A stretch of 64,000 bases of DNA from Pseudomonas arsenicoxydans. GTDB taxonomy: Bacteria > Pseudomonadota > Gammaproteobacteria > Pseudomonadales > Pseudomonadaceae. The notes under the pieces are model-generated. The model was not told the origin of the DNA and did not search any database. It saw only the letters and a list, made by a program, of their open reading frames with translations. This document shows positions 25,130 through 33,298 of this stretch, piece by piece. Positions within the stretch are counted from its first letter, which is position 1, and every line of letters begins with the position of its first letter. Made by a program: the position numbers and the translations under genes. The stretch spans positions 1 through 64,000 of the forward strand of contig NZ_RCZE01000016.1 in NCBI RefSeq assembly GCF_006438915.1. Direction: 5' to 3'.

Positions 25130-25897
25130 ATGTCTGATTTGGTTGATCGGTTGGTGGCTCATGTCCTGGGCCTTGAAGTCCGCTTGTTGGCCTGTCAGGC
25201 ACGTTTGACTGCCCGCACTGACCCTGAAGCGTTGCACGAGTTGCGCACCACGGTTCGCCGTTTGCGCAGTCTGTTGCGGCCCCTGCGTGGCCTGCCCGGT
25301 GTCGAGCAGGTGGAAGCGGCGGCGTCCCGGGTCGGAGAGATGACCACGCCGTTGCGCGATCGTGAAGTGCTGGCGGCGTACTTGCTCGAGCACGGTCAAC
25401 CCGAAGCCGCGCACCGGCGCATGGCGCTGATGGCTGAAGCGTATCCGGCGGTGGCGGTGAGTCCCGAGCTGGCGCAGTTGCTGATGATCCTGGATGCTTT
25501 TCCGCGTTTTTTGCGCGCGTCCCAGCGTCAGGGTTTGCTCAAGGGCTTGCACAAGCGCATTGAAAAACGCTTGGGCAAACAGTGGAAGAAACTCGACGTT
25601 GCCCTGCACGACCCGGCCCACGACCGTCATCGCTTGCGCCTGCTGATCAAGCGTGTGCGCTATGGCATCGAGGCGTATCCCGAATTGGACCGTTTGCCTA
25701 AGCCTGCCTTGCCCCGATTGAAATCGGCGCAGGGTGCCTTGGGTGATTGGCACGACTGTTGGCAATGGCTGGTCAGGGCGCAAGAAGAGGTAGATTTGCA
25801 GCCTTGTGTCGCCGTCTGGAAAACCACCATGGCTAACGCTGAAGCCCGCGCTGACCGGGTTCTCGACAAACTCAGCGCCCGCTGCTTCAAATCCTGA
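25130..25897 (+). CDS. CHAD domain-containing protein
   Basis: A 255-residue helical protein with the conserved-histidine pattern of CHAD domains: LHELRTTVRRLRSLLRPL near 32-50 and DRHRLRLLIKRVRYGIEAY near 165-185. CHAD proteins bind polyphosphate through basic residues. There is no attached CYTH domain. GGGAG precedes the start. It follows the small lipoprotein and precedes a REP element. Confidence 0.88.
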   Translation: MSDLVDRLVAHVLGLEVRLLACQARLTARTDPEALHELRTTVRRLRSLLRPLRGLPGVEQVEAAASRVGEMTTPLRDREVLAAYLLEHGQPEAAHRRMALMAEAYPAVAVSPELAQLLMILDAFPRFLRASQRQGLLKGLHKRIEKRLGKQWKKLDVALHDPAHDRHRLRLLIKRVRYGIEAYPELDRLPKPALPRLKSAQGALGDWHDCWQWLVRAQEEVDLQPCVAVWKTTMANAEARADRVLDKLSARCFKS

Positions 25898-25914
25898 AAG
25901 CACACAGATCGAAC

Positions 25915-26019
25915 TGTGGGAGCGGGCTTGCTCGCGAAGGCGGCGTGTCATTCAACATTTATGTCGTTTGACACACCGCCTTCGCGAGCAAGTCGAATCG
26001 TCGCACCGCCGCTCCCACA
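25915..26019. repeat. REP pair with one variant half
   Basis: The left half is standard. The right half (25983-26019) has GCAAGTCGAATCGTCGCACC before GCCGCTCCCACA, the same variant as at 15084-15126 and 55099-55140. Confidence 0.88.
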
Positions 26020-26148
26020 TTGTTTTTGTGTTGAGCATGGAATCTCGGATGCGGCTCTTCTGTCAGTACTTTTGGCCGGAACAGGTGCTGTATCCACCTC
26101 GCTGGCTGGTTAAGATCCTCTCTTCTTTTTCCCGTTTCCGAGGTCTTC

Positions 26149-26946
26149 ATGCGCTTTTGCGATCTGCTCGACGCCGTCCGCCGGCAACCGCTGGAGCTGT
26201 CTATTCCGGCCGGATGGGCGCAGGGGCGAGCCAGTTTTGGTGGCCTGGTGGCGGCGTTGCAATACGAAGCCATGCGCGCAAAAGTCCCGGCAGACCGGCC
26301 AGTGCGTTCGCTGGCGATCACCTTTGTCGGACCGGTCGAGCCTGAAGTGCCCGTCAGCTTTGAAGTCGAGGTGTTGCGCGAAGGCAAAGCCGTCAGCCAG
26401 GTGCTGGGCCGGGCAATGCAGAAGGGGCAAGTGGTGACATTGATCCAGGGCAGCTTCGGTGCCTCGCGGCCTTCCGAAGTAGCGATCACGGCCGAACCTG
26501 CTCCGCAAATGAAGCACTGGGACGAGTGCCAGGAATTGCCCTTCATCCCCGGCGTGATTCCGGAGTTCATGCGCCATCTGGCAATGCGCTGGGCCGTCGG
26601 CGGCATGCCGTTCACCGGCAACACTTCCCGCGAGATGGGCGGTTGGGTGCGGTTGCGTGGGGATGTAAAGGAAGAGGCTGTCACCGAGTCGCATATCCTC
26701 GCGCTAGTGGATGCCTGGCCGCCGTCCTTGCTGCCGCACCTGAAAAAAACCGCGATGGGCAGCACGCTGACCTGGACCATCGAATTCGTCCAGCCATTGC
26801 TGGAGCTGAGCACGCTGGACTGGTGCAAATACCTGGTCGAAACCGAGCATGCCGCAGACGGCTACGGTCATGCGGCGGCGAAACTGTGGAGCGCAGACGG
26901 TCGATTGATCGCCATGAGCCGGCAGACGGTAACGATTTTCGCCTGA
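26149..26946 (+). CDS. Acyl-CoA thioesterase, double hot-dog family
   Basis: A 265-residue protein of the TesB-like/4HBT_3 type: residues 1-115 form the first hot dog (GWAQGRASFGGLVAALQYEAM is the helix-containing motif) and about 140-262 the second (GGMPFTGNTSREMGGWVRL, ILALVDAWPPSLL). Such enzymes hydrolyse acyl-CoA; the chain length preferred is unknown. It converges with the DUF962 gene. Confidence 0.85.
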   Translation: MRFCDLLDAVRRQPLELSIPAGWAQGRASFGGLVAALQYEAMRAKVPADRPVRSLAITFVGPVEPEVPVSFEVEVLREGKAVSQVLGRAMQKGQVVTLIQGSFGASRPSEVAITAEPAPQMKHWDECQELPFIPGVIPEFMRHLAMRWAVGGMPFTGNTSREMGGWVRLRGDVKEEAVTESHILALVDAWPPSLLPHLKKTAMGSTLTWTIEFVQPLLELSTLDWCKYLVETEHAADGYGHAAAKLWSADGRLIAMSRQTVTIFA

Positions 26947-27312
26947 TCAGTGCCGACGGTGGCGCTCACGCCAGGCGCGCCACCAGCCACCGCTGAGGAA
27001 AAATCGCGGGAAGGTCAGGAACTGCTCGACCAGCAAGCGTGACACCGCGTCTTTGCGATCACTGAACGGCTCGGAGGCTTGCGCCTCCAGGCTGTGACCG
27101 TGACGTTGCAGACCCAGCGCCGCGAGCAGGCCGATCACGCCGATGGCGATGTTCAACAGGCTCGGGCTGAACACCCCGGAAACAATCAGCAGAAACGCGA
27201 CGATGAACAGCGGTACGGCAATCAGGTGCAATACCAGGTTGGTCGGGTGCTGGTGATTGTTCGGGTACGCGCGCCATTGCCAGGCGGGTAGGTTGGGGTG
27301 ACGTTTGCCCAT
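26947..27312 (-). CDS. Mpo1-like (DUF962) membrane protein
   Basis: A 121-residue protein with the N-terminal HPTNLVLHLIAVPLF block and two helices (about 27-45 and 53-72), as in DUF962/Mpo1-like proteins; the yeast relative is a 2-hydroxy fatty acid dioxygenase, the bacterial role is untested. GAGGAG 8 bp before the ATG at 27312 fixes the start. A C-terminal basic tail follows. Confidence 0.8.
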   Translation of the reverse strand: MGKRHPNLPAWQWRAYPNNHQHPTNLVLHLIAVPLFIVAFLLIVSGVFSPSLLNIAIGVIGLLAALGLQRHGHSLEAQASEPFSDRKDAVSRLLVEQFLTFPRFFLSGGWWRAWRERHRRH

Positions 27313-27430
27313 GTTGAAACTCCTCAATCCGTGTTGACCGTATGTTTGAAGAATAGGCGGGGGGAGGGCGGTCGGCGAATCGAGGTTGGCTATGGGGGTG
27401 ATAGGTCGGGATTGATGTTGGCCGGGCTGA

Positions 27431-27512
27431 CGCCATCGCGAGCAAGCTCGCCCCCACATTTAATCTGTAGGAACTCGGTCAACTGTAGGAGTCAGCCTGC
27501 TCGCGATGGGGC
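27431..27512. repeat. Degenerate REP pair
   Basis: ATCGCGAGCAAGCTCGCCCC and GTCAGCCTGCTCGCGAT form a diverged inverted pair, also able to act as a terminator for the chemoreceptor gene on the minus strand. Confidence 0.7.
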
Positions 27513-27514
27513 CC

Positions 27515-28996
27515 TTACAGCTTGAGCTGCCCAATCGCCTTACTCAGTTCCCCAGCCAACGCCGCCAACTCATGACTGGTAGTCGCAGAATTAATGGTCT
27601 GCTGCACAGTGTTCTCGGTCACATCACGAATGCTCACCACCGCCCGATTCATCTCCTCCGCCACTTGGCTTTGCTGCTCGGCGGCCACCGCAATCTGCGT
27701 ATTGCTTTCACGCATCTGCGCCACGGAGCTGGTGATCTCAGCCAGCGCGGCGCCGGCCTCTTGAGCCTGCTTCACGCAGTCGTCAGCCTTGAAGGCGCTT
27801 TCCTGCATGAAGTCCACCGCGTCCCGAGTCCCGGCCTGTAACGCCGAGACCATCAGGGTGATCTCGTCGGTGGAGGTCTGTACGCGCTTGGCCAGGTTAC
27901 GCACTTCATCGGCGACGACCGCAAAGCCTCGGCCCATTTCACCGGCGCGAGCCGCTTCGATGGCCGCATTCAAGGCCAGCAAGTTGGTTTGCTCGGCAAT
28001 GCTGTGAATCACGCTGACCACGCCGTTGATTTTCTGACTGTCCTCGGCCAGGCGCTGAATCATCTCGGCCGTCTGCTGCACACCACTGGACAACCCGGCA
28101 ATCGACATCTGCACTCGACTGACCACCTGCTGCCCACTGCCCGCCAGCGTGTCTGCCGTTTGCGAGAGGTCGCGGGTGGCGCCAGCGTGTTGGGCGATGT
28201 GATAAACGGTGGCGCTCATTTCATTGATCGCCGTGGCCGCCTGATCTGTTTCGCTTTGCTGGCCGAGCATGCCCTGGCGGACTTCGTTCATGTTTAAGGC
28301 GAGGCGTGCAGCACCGACATCCAATTGCCGTGCCGTGCTGGCGACGGTGTTGACGACCCGCTGGTAACCGGCCTGCATCGCGTTGAAGGCATTGGCCATC
28401 TGTCCGACTTCGTCTTTGCAGGCCAGCGGCACACGGGCCGACAGGTCGCCGGTTTTCTCGACATGGAGCATCACGTCTTTCAAGGTGTTGAGCTGACTCA
28501 GCAGGAAGCGGATCAACAGTTGCGAAGCGCCAAGCATCGCCAGCATCAGGATAAAGACGGCCACCGCGTAGTGAGCGAAACGCTCGCTGAAGACTTGGCT
28601 CAGACTCGGGCCAAAAGCAATCACTGCGACGTGCAGGCCATCAGGACGAGTGAACACTTCGGCGCCCATTAACGGATTTTCGCCGAACAGCTGCATTGGG
28701 TTGATCTCGATCCAGCCTTGGCTGTCCGTCAGCTCCAGCAGCGGCTGACCGTTCAGCAATGGGGCCTGCCCGCGGTCGAAGGTCAGCAGGTTGTCGGCCT
28801 TGGGCAACGGTTGCCCGGATGGCCAGGCGCTGAGCAACCGCGCCTGTGCTTGAGCGGAGGCTTGCGCAGCATGACTGCGGGCCTGTTGTTCGAGCTGCAC
28901 GGCGTACAGCACCAGCAACAAGGTGGTGAAGAAGGCGACCGCGTTCACTGCCCAGAATTTGTATTTCAGCGAGATGTTGCTAAGCCAGGCACCCAT
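27515..28996 (-). CDS. Methyl-accepting chemotaxis protein
   Basis: A 493-residue chemoreceptor: one helix at about 14-33, a periplasmic part of about 110 residues, a second helix (about 145-166), HAMP (about 167-220) and a long coiled-coil signalling domain with the conserved tip EMGRGFAVVADEVRNLAKR. The ligand region is small and lacks a recognised PAS/Cache motif, so its signal is unknown. Start at MGAWLSNIS (28996) is chosen because the first helix follows directly. Confidence 0.92.
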   Translation of the reverse strand: MGAWLSNISLKYKFWAVNAVAFFTTLLLVLYAVQLEQQARSHAAQASAQAQARLLSAWPSGQPLPKADNLLTFDRGQAPLLNGQPLLELTDSQGWIEINPMQLFGENPLMGAEVFTRPDGLHVAVIAFGPSLSQVFSERFAHYAVAVFILMLAMLGASQLLIRFLLSQLNTLKDVMLHVEKTGDLSARVPLACKDEVGQMANAFNAMQAGYQRVVNTVASTARQLDVGAARLALNMNEVRQGMLGQQSETDQAATAINEMSATVYHIAQHAGATRDLSQTADTLAGSGQQVVSRVQMSIAGLSSGVQQTAEMIQRLAEDSQKINGVVSVIHSIAEQTNLLALNAAIEAARAGEMGRGFAVVADEVRNLAKRVQTSTDEITLMVSALQAGTRDAVDFMQESAFKADDCVKQAQEAGAALAEITSSVAQMRESNTQIAVAAEQQSQVAEEMNRAVVSIRDVTENTVQQTINSATTSHELAALAGELSKAIGQLKL

Positions 28997-29101
28997 GGAG
29001 GTCTTCTCTGATAGCGGAAACAGCATTGGCAAGGTGCCAGCATTGTGCCGCTATCGAGAAATTCTGAATTTGATGTGGATCAACATGCACCACAATCCAA
29101 A

Positions 29102-29190
29102 TGTGGGAGCGGGCTTGCTCGCGAAGGCGGTGTGCCAGTCTATGTAGATGTCGACTGATACGACGCTTCGCGAGCAAGCCCGCTCCCACA
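29102..29190. repeat. REP pair
   Basis: Inverted standard GTGGGAGCGGGCTTGCTCGC copies between the chemoreceptor and tatD. Confidence 0.92.
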
Positions 29191-29202
29191 TTTGAGTTGT
29201 GG

Positions 29203-30012
29203 TTACTGGGGGATTGCGGGCAGACCGAAGAATGCTCGTGCGCAGGCTGTGGTGTGAACCGCCAGATCCTCCACCGTTTCCCCACGATGCAACGCCACTT
29301 CCCGCAGTACTTCAGTCAAATACGCCGGCTCGTTACGACCGTTTTTCGGCTTGGGCCGCAAGCTTCGTGGCAGCAGATACGGTGCATCGCTCTCCAACAT
29401 CAAGCGGCCGCGTTTGATTTCTTTAACCAATGGATGCAGATGCGTGCCCCGGCGCTCGTCGCAGATCCAGCCGGTGATGCCGATGTGCAAATCCAGATCG
29501 AGGTAGCTGAACAGGGCTTTCTTTTCGCCGGTGAAGCAGTGCACAACGGCGGCCGGCAATTGATCACGGTAATCACGCAGGATTTCCAGCAGTCTCTGAC
29601 TGGCATCGCGTTCATGCAGGAACACCGGTAATTGCAACTCGACTGCCATCGCCAGGTGCTCTTCGAGGACTTTTTCCTGCTGTGGGCGTGGCGAGAAGTC
29701 ACGATTGAAATCCAGCCCGCATTCGCCCACGGCCACCACATTCGGCTCCTTGAGCAAGCTGCGCAAACGCTGGGCGCTGTCAGCGTTCCAGTCGCTGGCC
29801 GCATGCGGATGAATGCCCGCCGTGGCGAACAGGCGTTGAGCGCTTTCGTCCAGTTGTTGGCACAGTTCCAGTGCCTGTTCGCTGCCCTCGACGCTGGTGC
29901 CGGTCAGGACCAATTGGCAAACCCCGGCGGCGTACGCGCGGTCGAGTACGGCCTGGTGTTTGTCGGCAAAACTGGGGTTGGTCAGGTTGACGCCGATATC
30001 GATGAGTTGCAT
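29203..30012 (-). CDS. tatD: TatD-family metal-dependent DNase
   Basis: A 269-residue TIM-barrel nuclease starting MQLIDIGVNLTNPSF, as in E. coli TatD, whose N-terminus lacks the HxH of the YcfH branch. GECGLDFNRDF, VFLHERDASQR, VHCFTGEK and ESDAPYLLPRSLRPKP are conserved metal-ligand blocks. It acts as a 3' exonuclease/AP-type nuclease in relatives. GAGGT is 6 bp upstream of 30012. Confidence 0.92.
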   Translation of the reverse strand: MQLIDIGVNLTNPSFADKHQAVLDRAYAAGVCQLVLTGTSVEGSEQALELCQQLDESAQRLFATAGIHPHAASDWNADSAQRLRSLLKEPNVVAVGECGLDFNRDFSPRPQQEKVLEEHLAMAVELQLPVFLHERDASQRLLEILRDYRDQLPAAVVHCFTGEKKALFSYLDLDLHIGITGWICDERRGTHLHPLVKEIKRGRLMLESDAPYLLPRSLRPKPKNGRNEPAYLTEVLREVALHRGETVEDLAVHTTACARAFFGLPAIPQ

Positions 30013-30247
30013 GGTGCTACCTCGGACCAAAGGCCGGAAAGCATATCAGAGCTGTAGATTTATAAGAAAAGCCAAGAACTACAACGAGTTAAAGCTGTCT
30101 CTTGATGCCGCGAGACAGGCCAGGGTGGTCATTGTGCCATCACTGTGCCAGTCTTTCGCACTTTGCCAGCGCTCATGGCGCTCTGTTTCTGACGTTCGAT
30201 TTCGTGTTTTTTTTGGAAATCGGCCCAGTATCCTTTCCGGAGAGTGG

Positions 30248-31669
30248 ATGACACGTCCCTCGATTTTGCTACTGCTGTGCTGTTCGTTGCTGCTGCCGAT
30301 GCCGGCGGTTGCGCGTCTGGCCGGGCCGCTGCAAGCCGTGCCGGCCGCCAAAGTGCGCGACCTGGCGGAGATTCGCAGCAGTCGCGTGTTGCGGGTGCTG
30401 GTCAATCAAAGCCGCAACAGCTCCGGCGAAGTCCAGGGCCAGGCCATCGGCGTCGAATACCACCGCTTGCGCGCCTTTGAACAATACCTCAACGGCCACG
30501 CCCGCGACGGTCAGGAAGTTAGTCTCAAAATCATCCCCAAATCCAAGGATCAATTGCTCGGCGCCTTGCAGCGCGGGGAAGGGGATCTGGTCGCGCCTGG
30601 GGAGTTGCTCGATTTGCAACCTGGCCACGCGGTCAGCAGCAGCGAACCGATCGCCAGCAATATCCCGTTGGTGCTGGTGGGGATCAAGGGCGAGCGACGT
30701 TACACGCGGGTCGAACAACTCTCGGGCAAGACCCTGGCGTTACCCACCGGCAGCGCAGCCGGCGATGCCGTGAGCCAGATAAATTCAAAACTCGCCCTGC
30801 ACAAATTGGCACCGATAACGATCGAGTGGGTCGATCCCAGTCTGGCCGTCGAAGATGTGCTGGAAATGGTTCAGGGCGGGATCTTTCACCTGACCATCGT
30901 CGAGCAACCAATTGCCGAGCGCTGGGGCAAGATCCTGCCAAAATTGCGTTTCGACAAGCAGGTGCTGATCAGTGATCCGGGCGAAGAATTCTGGTTTGTG
31001 CGCCGCGATGCCTCGATGCTGCGGGCGAGCATTGATCGTTTTCTGACTACGTATAAGAAGCCATCGGACCAGGACGTTGCGTTTCTACGGATCTATCGCC
31101 GGCTGTATCAAGTGCACTATCCACTGGCCAAGTCCGACCGCCAACGTCTGGAAAAACTGCGCCCGGTACTGCAGAAGCACGCCGATGCCCAAGGCATGGA
31201 CTGGTTGAACCTGGCGGCGCTGGCGTTTAAAGAGTCGGCGCTGCAACCCAGTGCCCGCAACGGGGGTGGCCCCACCGGCCTGATGCAAATCACCCCGTCG
31301 GCCGCCCAGCGGGTGGGGGTCAATAACATTCAAGACCTCGACGCCAACGTCCAGGCCGGGGCCAAGTACCTGGCCATGATCCGCCGCAAGTTCTTCGCCA
31401 GCCCCAAGCTCAACGAACGTGAGCGCATGGCCTTCGTGCTGGCGGCCTACAACATTGGCCCCGAGCGGGTTCAGGGCATGCGCGCCGAAGCCCGGCGACG
31501 CGGCCTTAATCCCAATCAGTGGTTCTTCCAGGTCGAGCGCATAGCCATGGAGCAGGTGGGAATGGGGCCCGTCAGCTATGTTAATAGCGTGAATAAGTAT
31601 TACCTGGCGTTCGATCGTGAGAGGGAGTCATTGGAGCCGCAGGGACAAAAAGTGGTCTCTCGAAAATGA
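30248..31669 (+). CDS. MltF-like membrane-bound lytic transglycosylase
   Basis: A 473-residue exported enzyme: signal peptide (MTRPSILLLLCCSLLLPMPA), a periplasmic substrate-binding-protein-like domain (about 45-265) and a C-terminal SLT domain (about 295-440) with catalytic Glu in AFKESALQPSARN and GPTGLMQITPSAA. It would cleave peptidoglycan glycan strands, with the N-terminal domain regulating activity as in MltF. GGAGAG precedes the ATG. It stands alone, divergent from tatD. Confidence 0.9.
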   Translation: MTRPSILLLLCCSLLLPMPAVARLAGPLQAVPAAKVRDLAEIRSSRVLRVLVNQSRNSSGEVQGQAIGVEYHRLRAFEQYLNGHARDGQEVSLKIIPKSKDQLLGALQRGEGDLVAPGELLDLQPGHAVSSSEPIASNIPLVLVGIKGERRYTRVEQLSGKTLALPTGSAAGDAVSQINSKLALHKLAPITIEWVDPSLAVEDVLEMVQGGIFHLTIVEQPIAERWGKILPKLRFDKQVLISDPGEEFWFVRRDASMLRASIDRFLTTYKKPSDQDVAFLRIYRRLYQVHYPLAKSDRQRLEKLRPVLQKHADAQGMDWLNLAALAFKESALQPSARNGGGPTGLMQITPSAAQRVGVNNIQDLDANVQAGAKYLAMIRRKFFASPKLNERERMAFVLAAYNIGPERVQGMRAEARRRGLNPNQWFFQVERIAMEQVGMGPVSYVNSVNKYYLAFDRERESLEPQGQKVVSRK

Positions 31670-31772
31670 TCGACTAAACTGATTGTTATGTCGCAACTAT
31701 TGCGCTTTTTACATTTGTTTTATCGATTAATATGGCGCCCAACGAACACACACTCACAATGGATGACACAGC

Positions 31773-32207
31773 ATGAGCTCACTGATCAACAAGGTACTGT
31801 TTACCCGCGCCGGTTTCGGCCTGACCGCGATACGGATTGTCGTCGGGGTCATCTTCGCAGCTCATGGCGCGCAGAAGCTCTTCGGTATGTTTGGTGGCTA
31901 CGGCATTGCCGGCACCGCGCAGTACATGGAAAGCCTGGGCCTGGCACCCGGTCACCTGATGGCGATTCTGGCGGGTGGTACCGAATTCTTTGGTGGTCTG
32001 GCGTTGATTATCGGTCTGCTGACACGTCCGGCTGCACTGGGCCTGACCTTCCTCTCGCTGGTCGCGATTTTCTCGGTGCATATCCATAACGGCTTGTTCA
32101 TGGCCAACAACGGTTATGAATTCGCCCTGGCCTTGCTCGGTGGCAGCATTGCGGTATTGATCGAAGGTGCCGGCAAGATGTCGCTGGACCGCGCCATCAC
32201 CGACTGA
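31773..32207 (+). CDS. DoxX family membrane protein
   Basis: A 144-residue protein with four helices and the DoxX N-terminal pattern (TRAGFGLTAIRIVVGVIFAAHGAQKLFGMFGG). Family members take part in redox or oxidative-stress membrane complexes; the role here is unknown. A terminator follows after 16 bp. Confidence 0.88.
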   Translation: MSSLINKVLFTRAGFGLTAIRIVVGVIFAAHGAQKLFGMFGGYGIAGTAQYMESLGLAPGHLMAILAGGTEFFGGLALIIGLLTRPAALGLTFLSLVAIFSVHIHNGLFMANNGYEFALALLGGSIAVLIEGAGKMSLDRAITD

Positions 32208-32223
32208 CCGCTCTGGCTCAACG

Positions 32224-32252
32224 AAAAGGCCCGCATTGCGCGGGCCTTTTTG
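32224..32252 (+). terminator. Rho-independent terminator after doxX-like gene
   Basis: AAAAGGCCCGC-ATT-GCGCGGGCCTTTTT hairpin with T tract. Confidence 0.92.
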
Positions 32253-32265
32253 TTGCGCGTCATTC

Positions 32266-32295
32266 TTGACACTGTCCGGTCAGCTTCTCTAGGAT
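32266..32295 (+). promoter_or_regulatory. Candidate sigma-70 promoter
   Basis: TTGACA (32266-32271), an 18-bp spacer, then TAGGAT (32290-32295). It would give a leader of about 150 bases before the small gene at 32455. Confidence 0.5.
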
Positions 32296-32454
32296 GTTGC
32301 CCATGCGCCGATTTAAACAGCTACTTGCGGGGCGCCAGGTGACTCATCCAGTTGCCGATAGAAGCTTGAAACAGGCTTCGAAATACCGCTAAAGCGCTGG
32401 TTCGGTGTTGCCTCTCACCTGCCATGCAGAATTTTGAGGCAGAGACACGACTCG

Positions 32455-32763
32455 ATGAACGCACTTAGCCCCGTAGTACGTCCCGCGCCGATCACGGCAC
32501 ATCTCACCCAGCGCAATCCAAAAATCCTGCTTGGCGGTAAACATCAGCCGACGCTTCTGCGTTACCTCGACGGCTGGCCACGTCGTACCGGTGGGCCTGC
32601 AGCTTTCCTGATCCAGTTTGTTGAAGACGGCGAATCGCTGGCTCGATTTGCCAGCGACAGTTTTGACTTGGCGGTGATTCAATCACCGAACCTCGACGAC
32701 GCGCCGGAAGTGATCAGGCAACTGACCCGCGTTGCTCGACAGGGGTTGATTACCCGGCGCTAA
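32455..32763 (+). CDS. Conserved hypothetical protein, methyltransferase-like tail
   Basis: A 102-residue protein starting MNALSPVVRP. The last 45 residues (SFDLAVIQSPNLDD and VIRQLTRVARQGLITRR) look like motifs IV-V of a class I SAM methyltransferase, but the glycine-rich SAM-binding loop is absent, so it cannot be a normal methyltransferase. It may be a shortened paralogue with a new role. It converges with greB, 3 bp between stops. No ribosome site is strong. Confidence 0.6.
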   Translation: MNALSPVVRPAPITAHLTQRNPKILLGGKHQPTLLRYLDGWPRRTGGPAAFLIQFVEDGESLARFASDSFDLAVIQSPNLDDAPEVIRQLTRVARQGLITRR

Positions 32764-32766
32764 GGT

Positions 32767-33264
32767 TTACGGATACTCAATCGCCACGATGTACACGCAT
32801 TGCTCACCGGTCGGTGTCTGGACCCGAACTTCGGCGTCCAGCGCCTTGCCGATCAGTGCGCGGGCGAGGGGTGAGTCGATGCTGATCAGCCCCAACTTCA
32901 GGTCCAGCTCATCCGGACCGACAATGCGATAGCGCGACTCTTTGCCGTCTTCGTCTTCAATCGTGACCCAGGCGCCAAAATAGACCTTGTTCGGATCGCT
33001 GGGCTTTTCGCTAACCACCTTCAACGCTTCAAGCCGTTTGGTGAGAAAGCGCACACGGCTGTCGATTTCACGCAGCATTTTTTTGCCGTAGGTGTATTCC
33101 GCGTTCTCGGAACGATCACCCTGCGCCGCAGCCTCGCTCACCGACTGCGTCACCTGCGGTCGCCGTACATGCCAAAGCTCATGAAACTCGGCCCGCATCC
33201 GTGCTTCACCTTCAGGGGTGATCAGCGCGGTGCCAGCGGGGCGGGGTGGACGATAACGGCTCAT
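32767..33264 (-). CDS. greB: Transcription elongation factor GreB
   Basis: A 165-residue GreA/GreB factor: N-terminal coiled coil (about 20-85, with the basic and acidic tip region QGDRSENAEYTYGKKMLREIDSR split over two turns) and a C-terminal FKBP-like domain (ISIDSPLARALIGK). GreB rescues backtracked RNA polymerase by stimulating transcript cleavage. The N-terminal SRYRPPRP extension is typical of Pseudomonas GreB. Confidence 0.93.
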   Translation of the reverse strand: MSRYRPPRPAGTALITPEGEARMRAEFHELWHVRRPQVTQSVSEAAAQGDRSENAEYTYGKKMLREIDSRVRFLTKRLEALKVVSEKPSDPNKVYFGAWVTIEDEDGKESRYRIVGPDELDLKLGLISIDSPLARALIGKALDAEVRVQTPTGEQCVYIVAIEYP

Positions 33265-33298
33265 GGCTACTTCTTGTAATGGGCAAGGTTCGAGTCTA

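Noticed and set aside
23437..29190. Repeated palindromes that might suggest a CRISPR array
   Set aside because: Copies are scattered in single intergenic inverted pairs, not regularly spaced repeats with spacers; they are REP elements.
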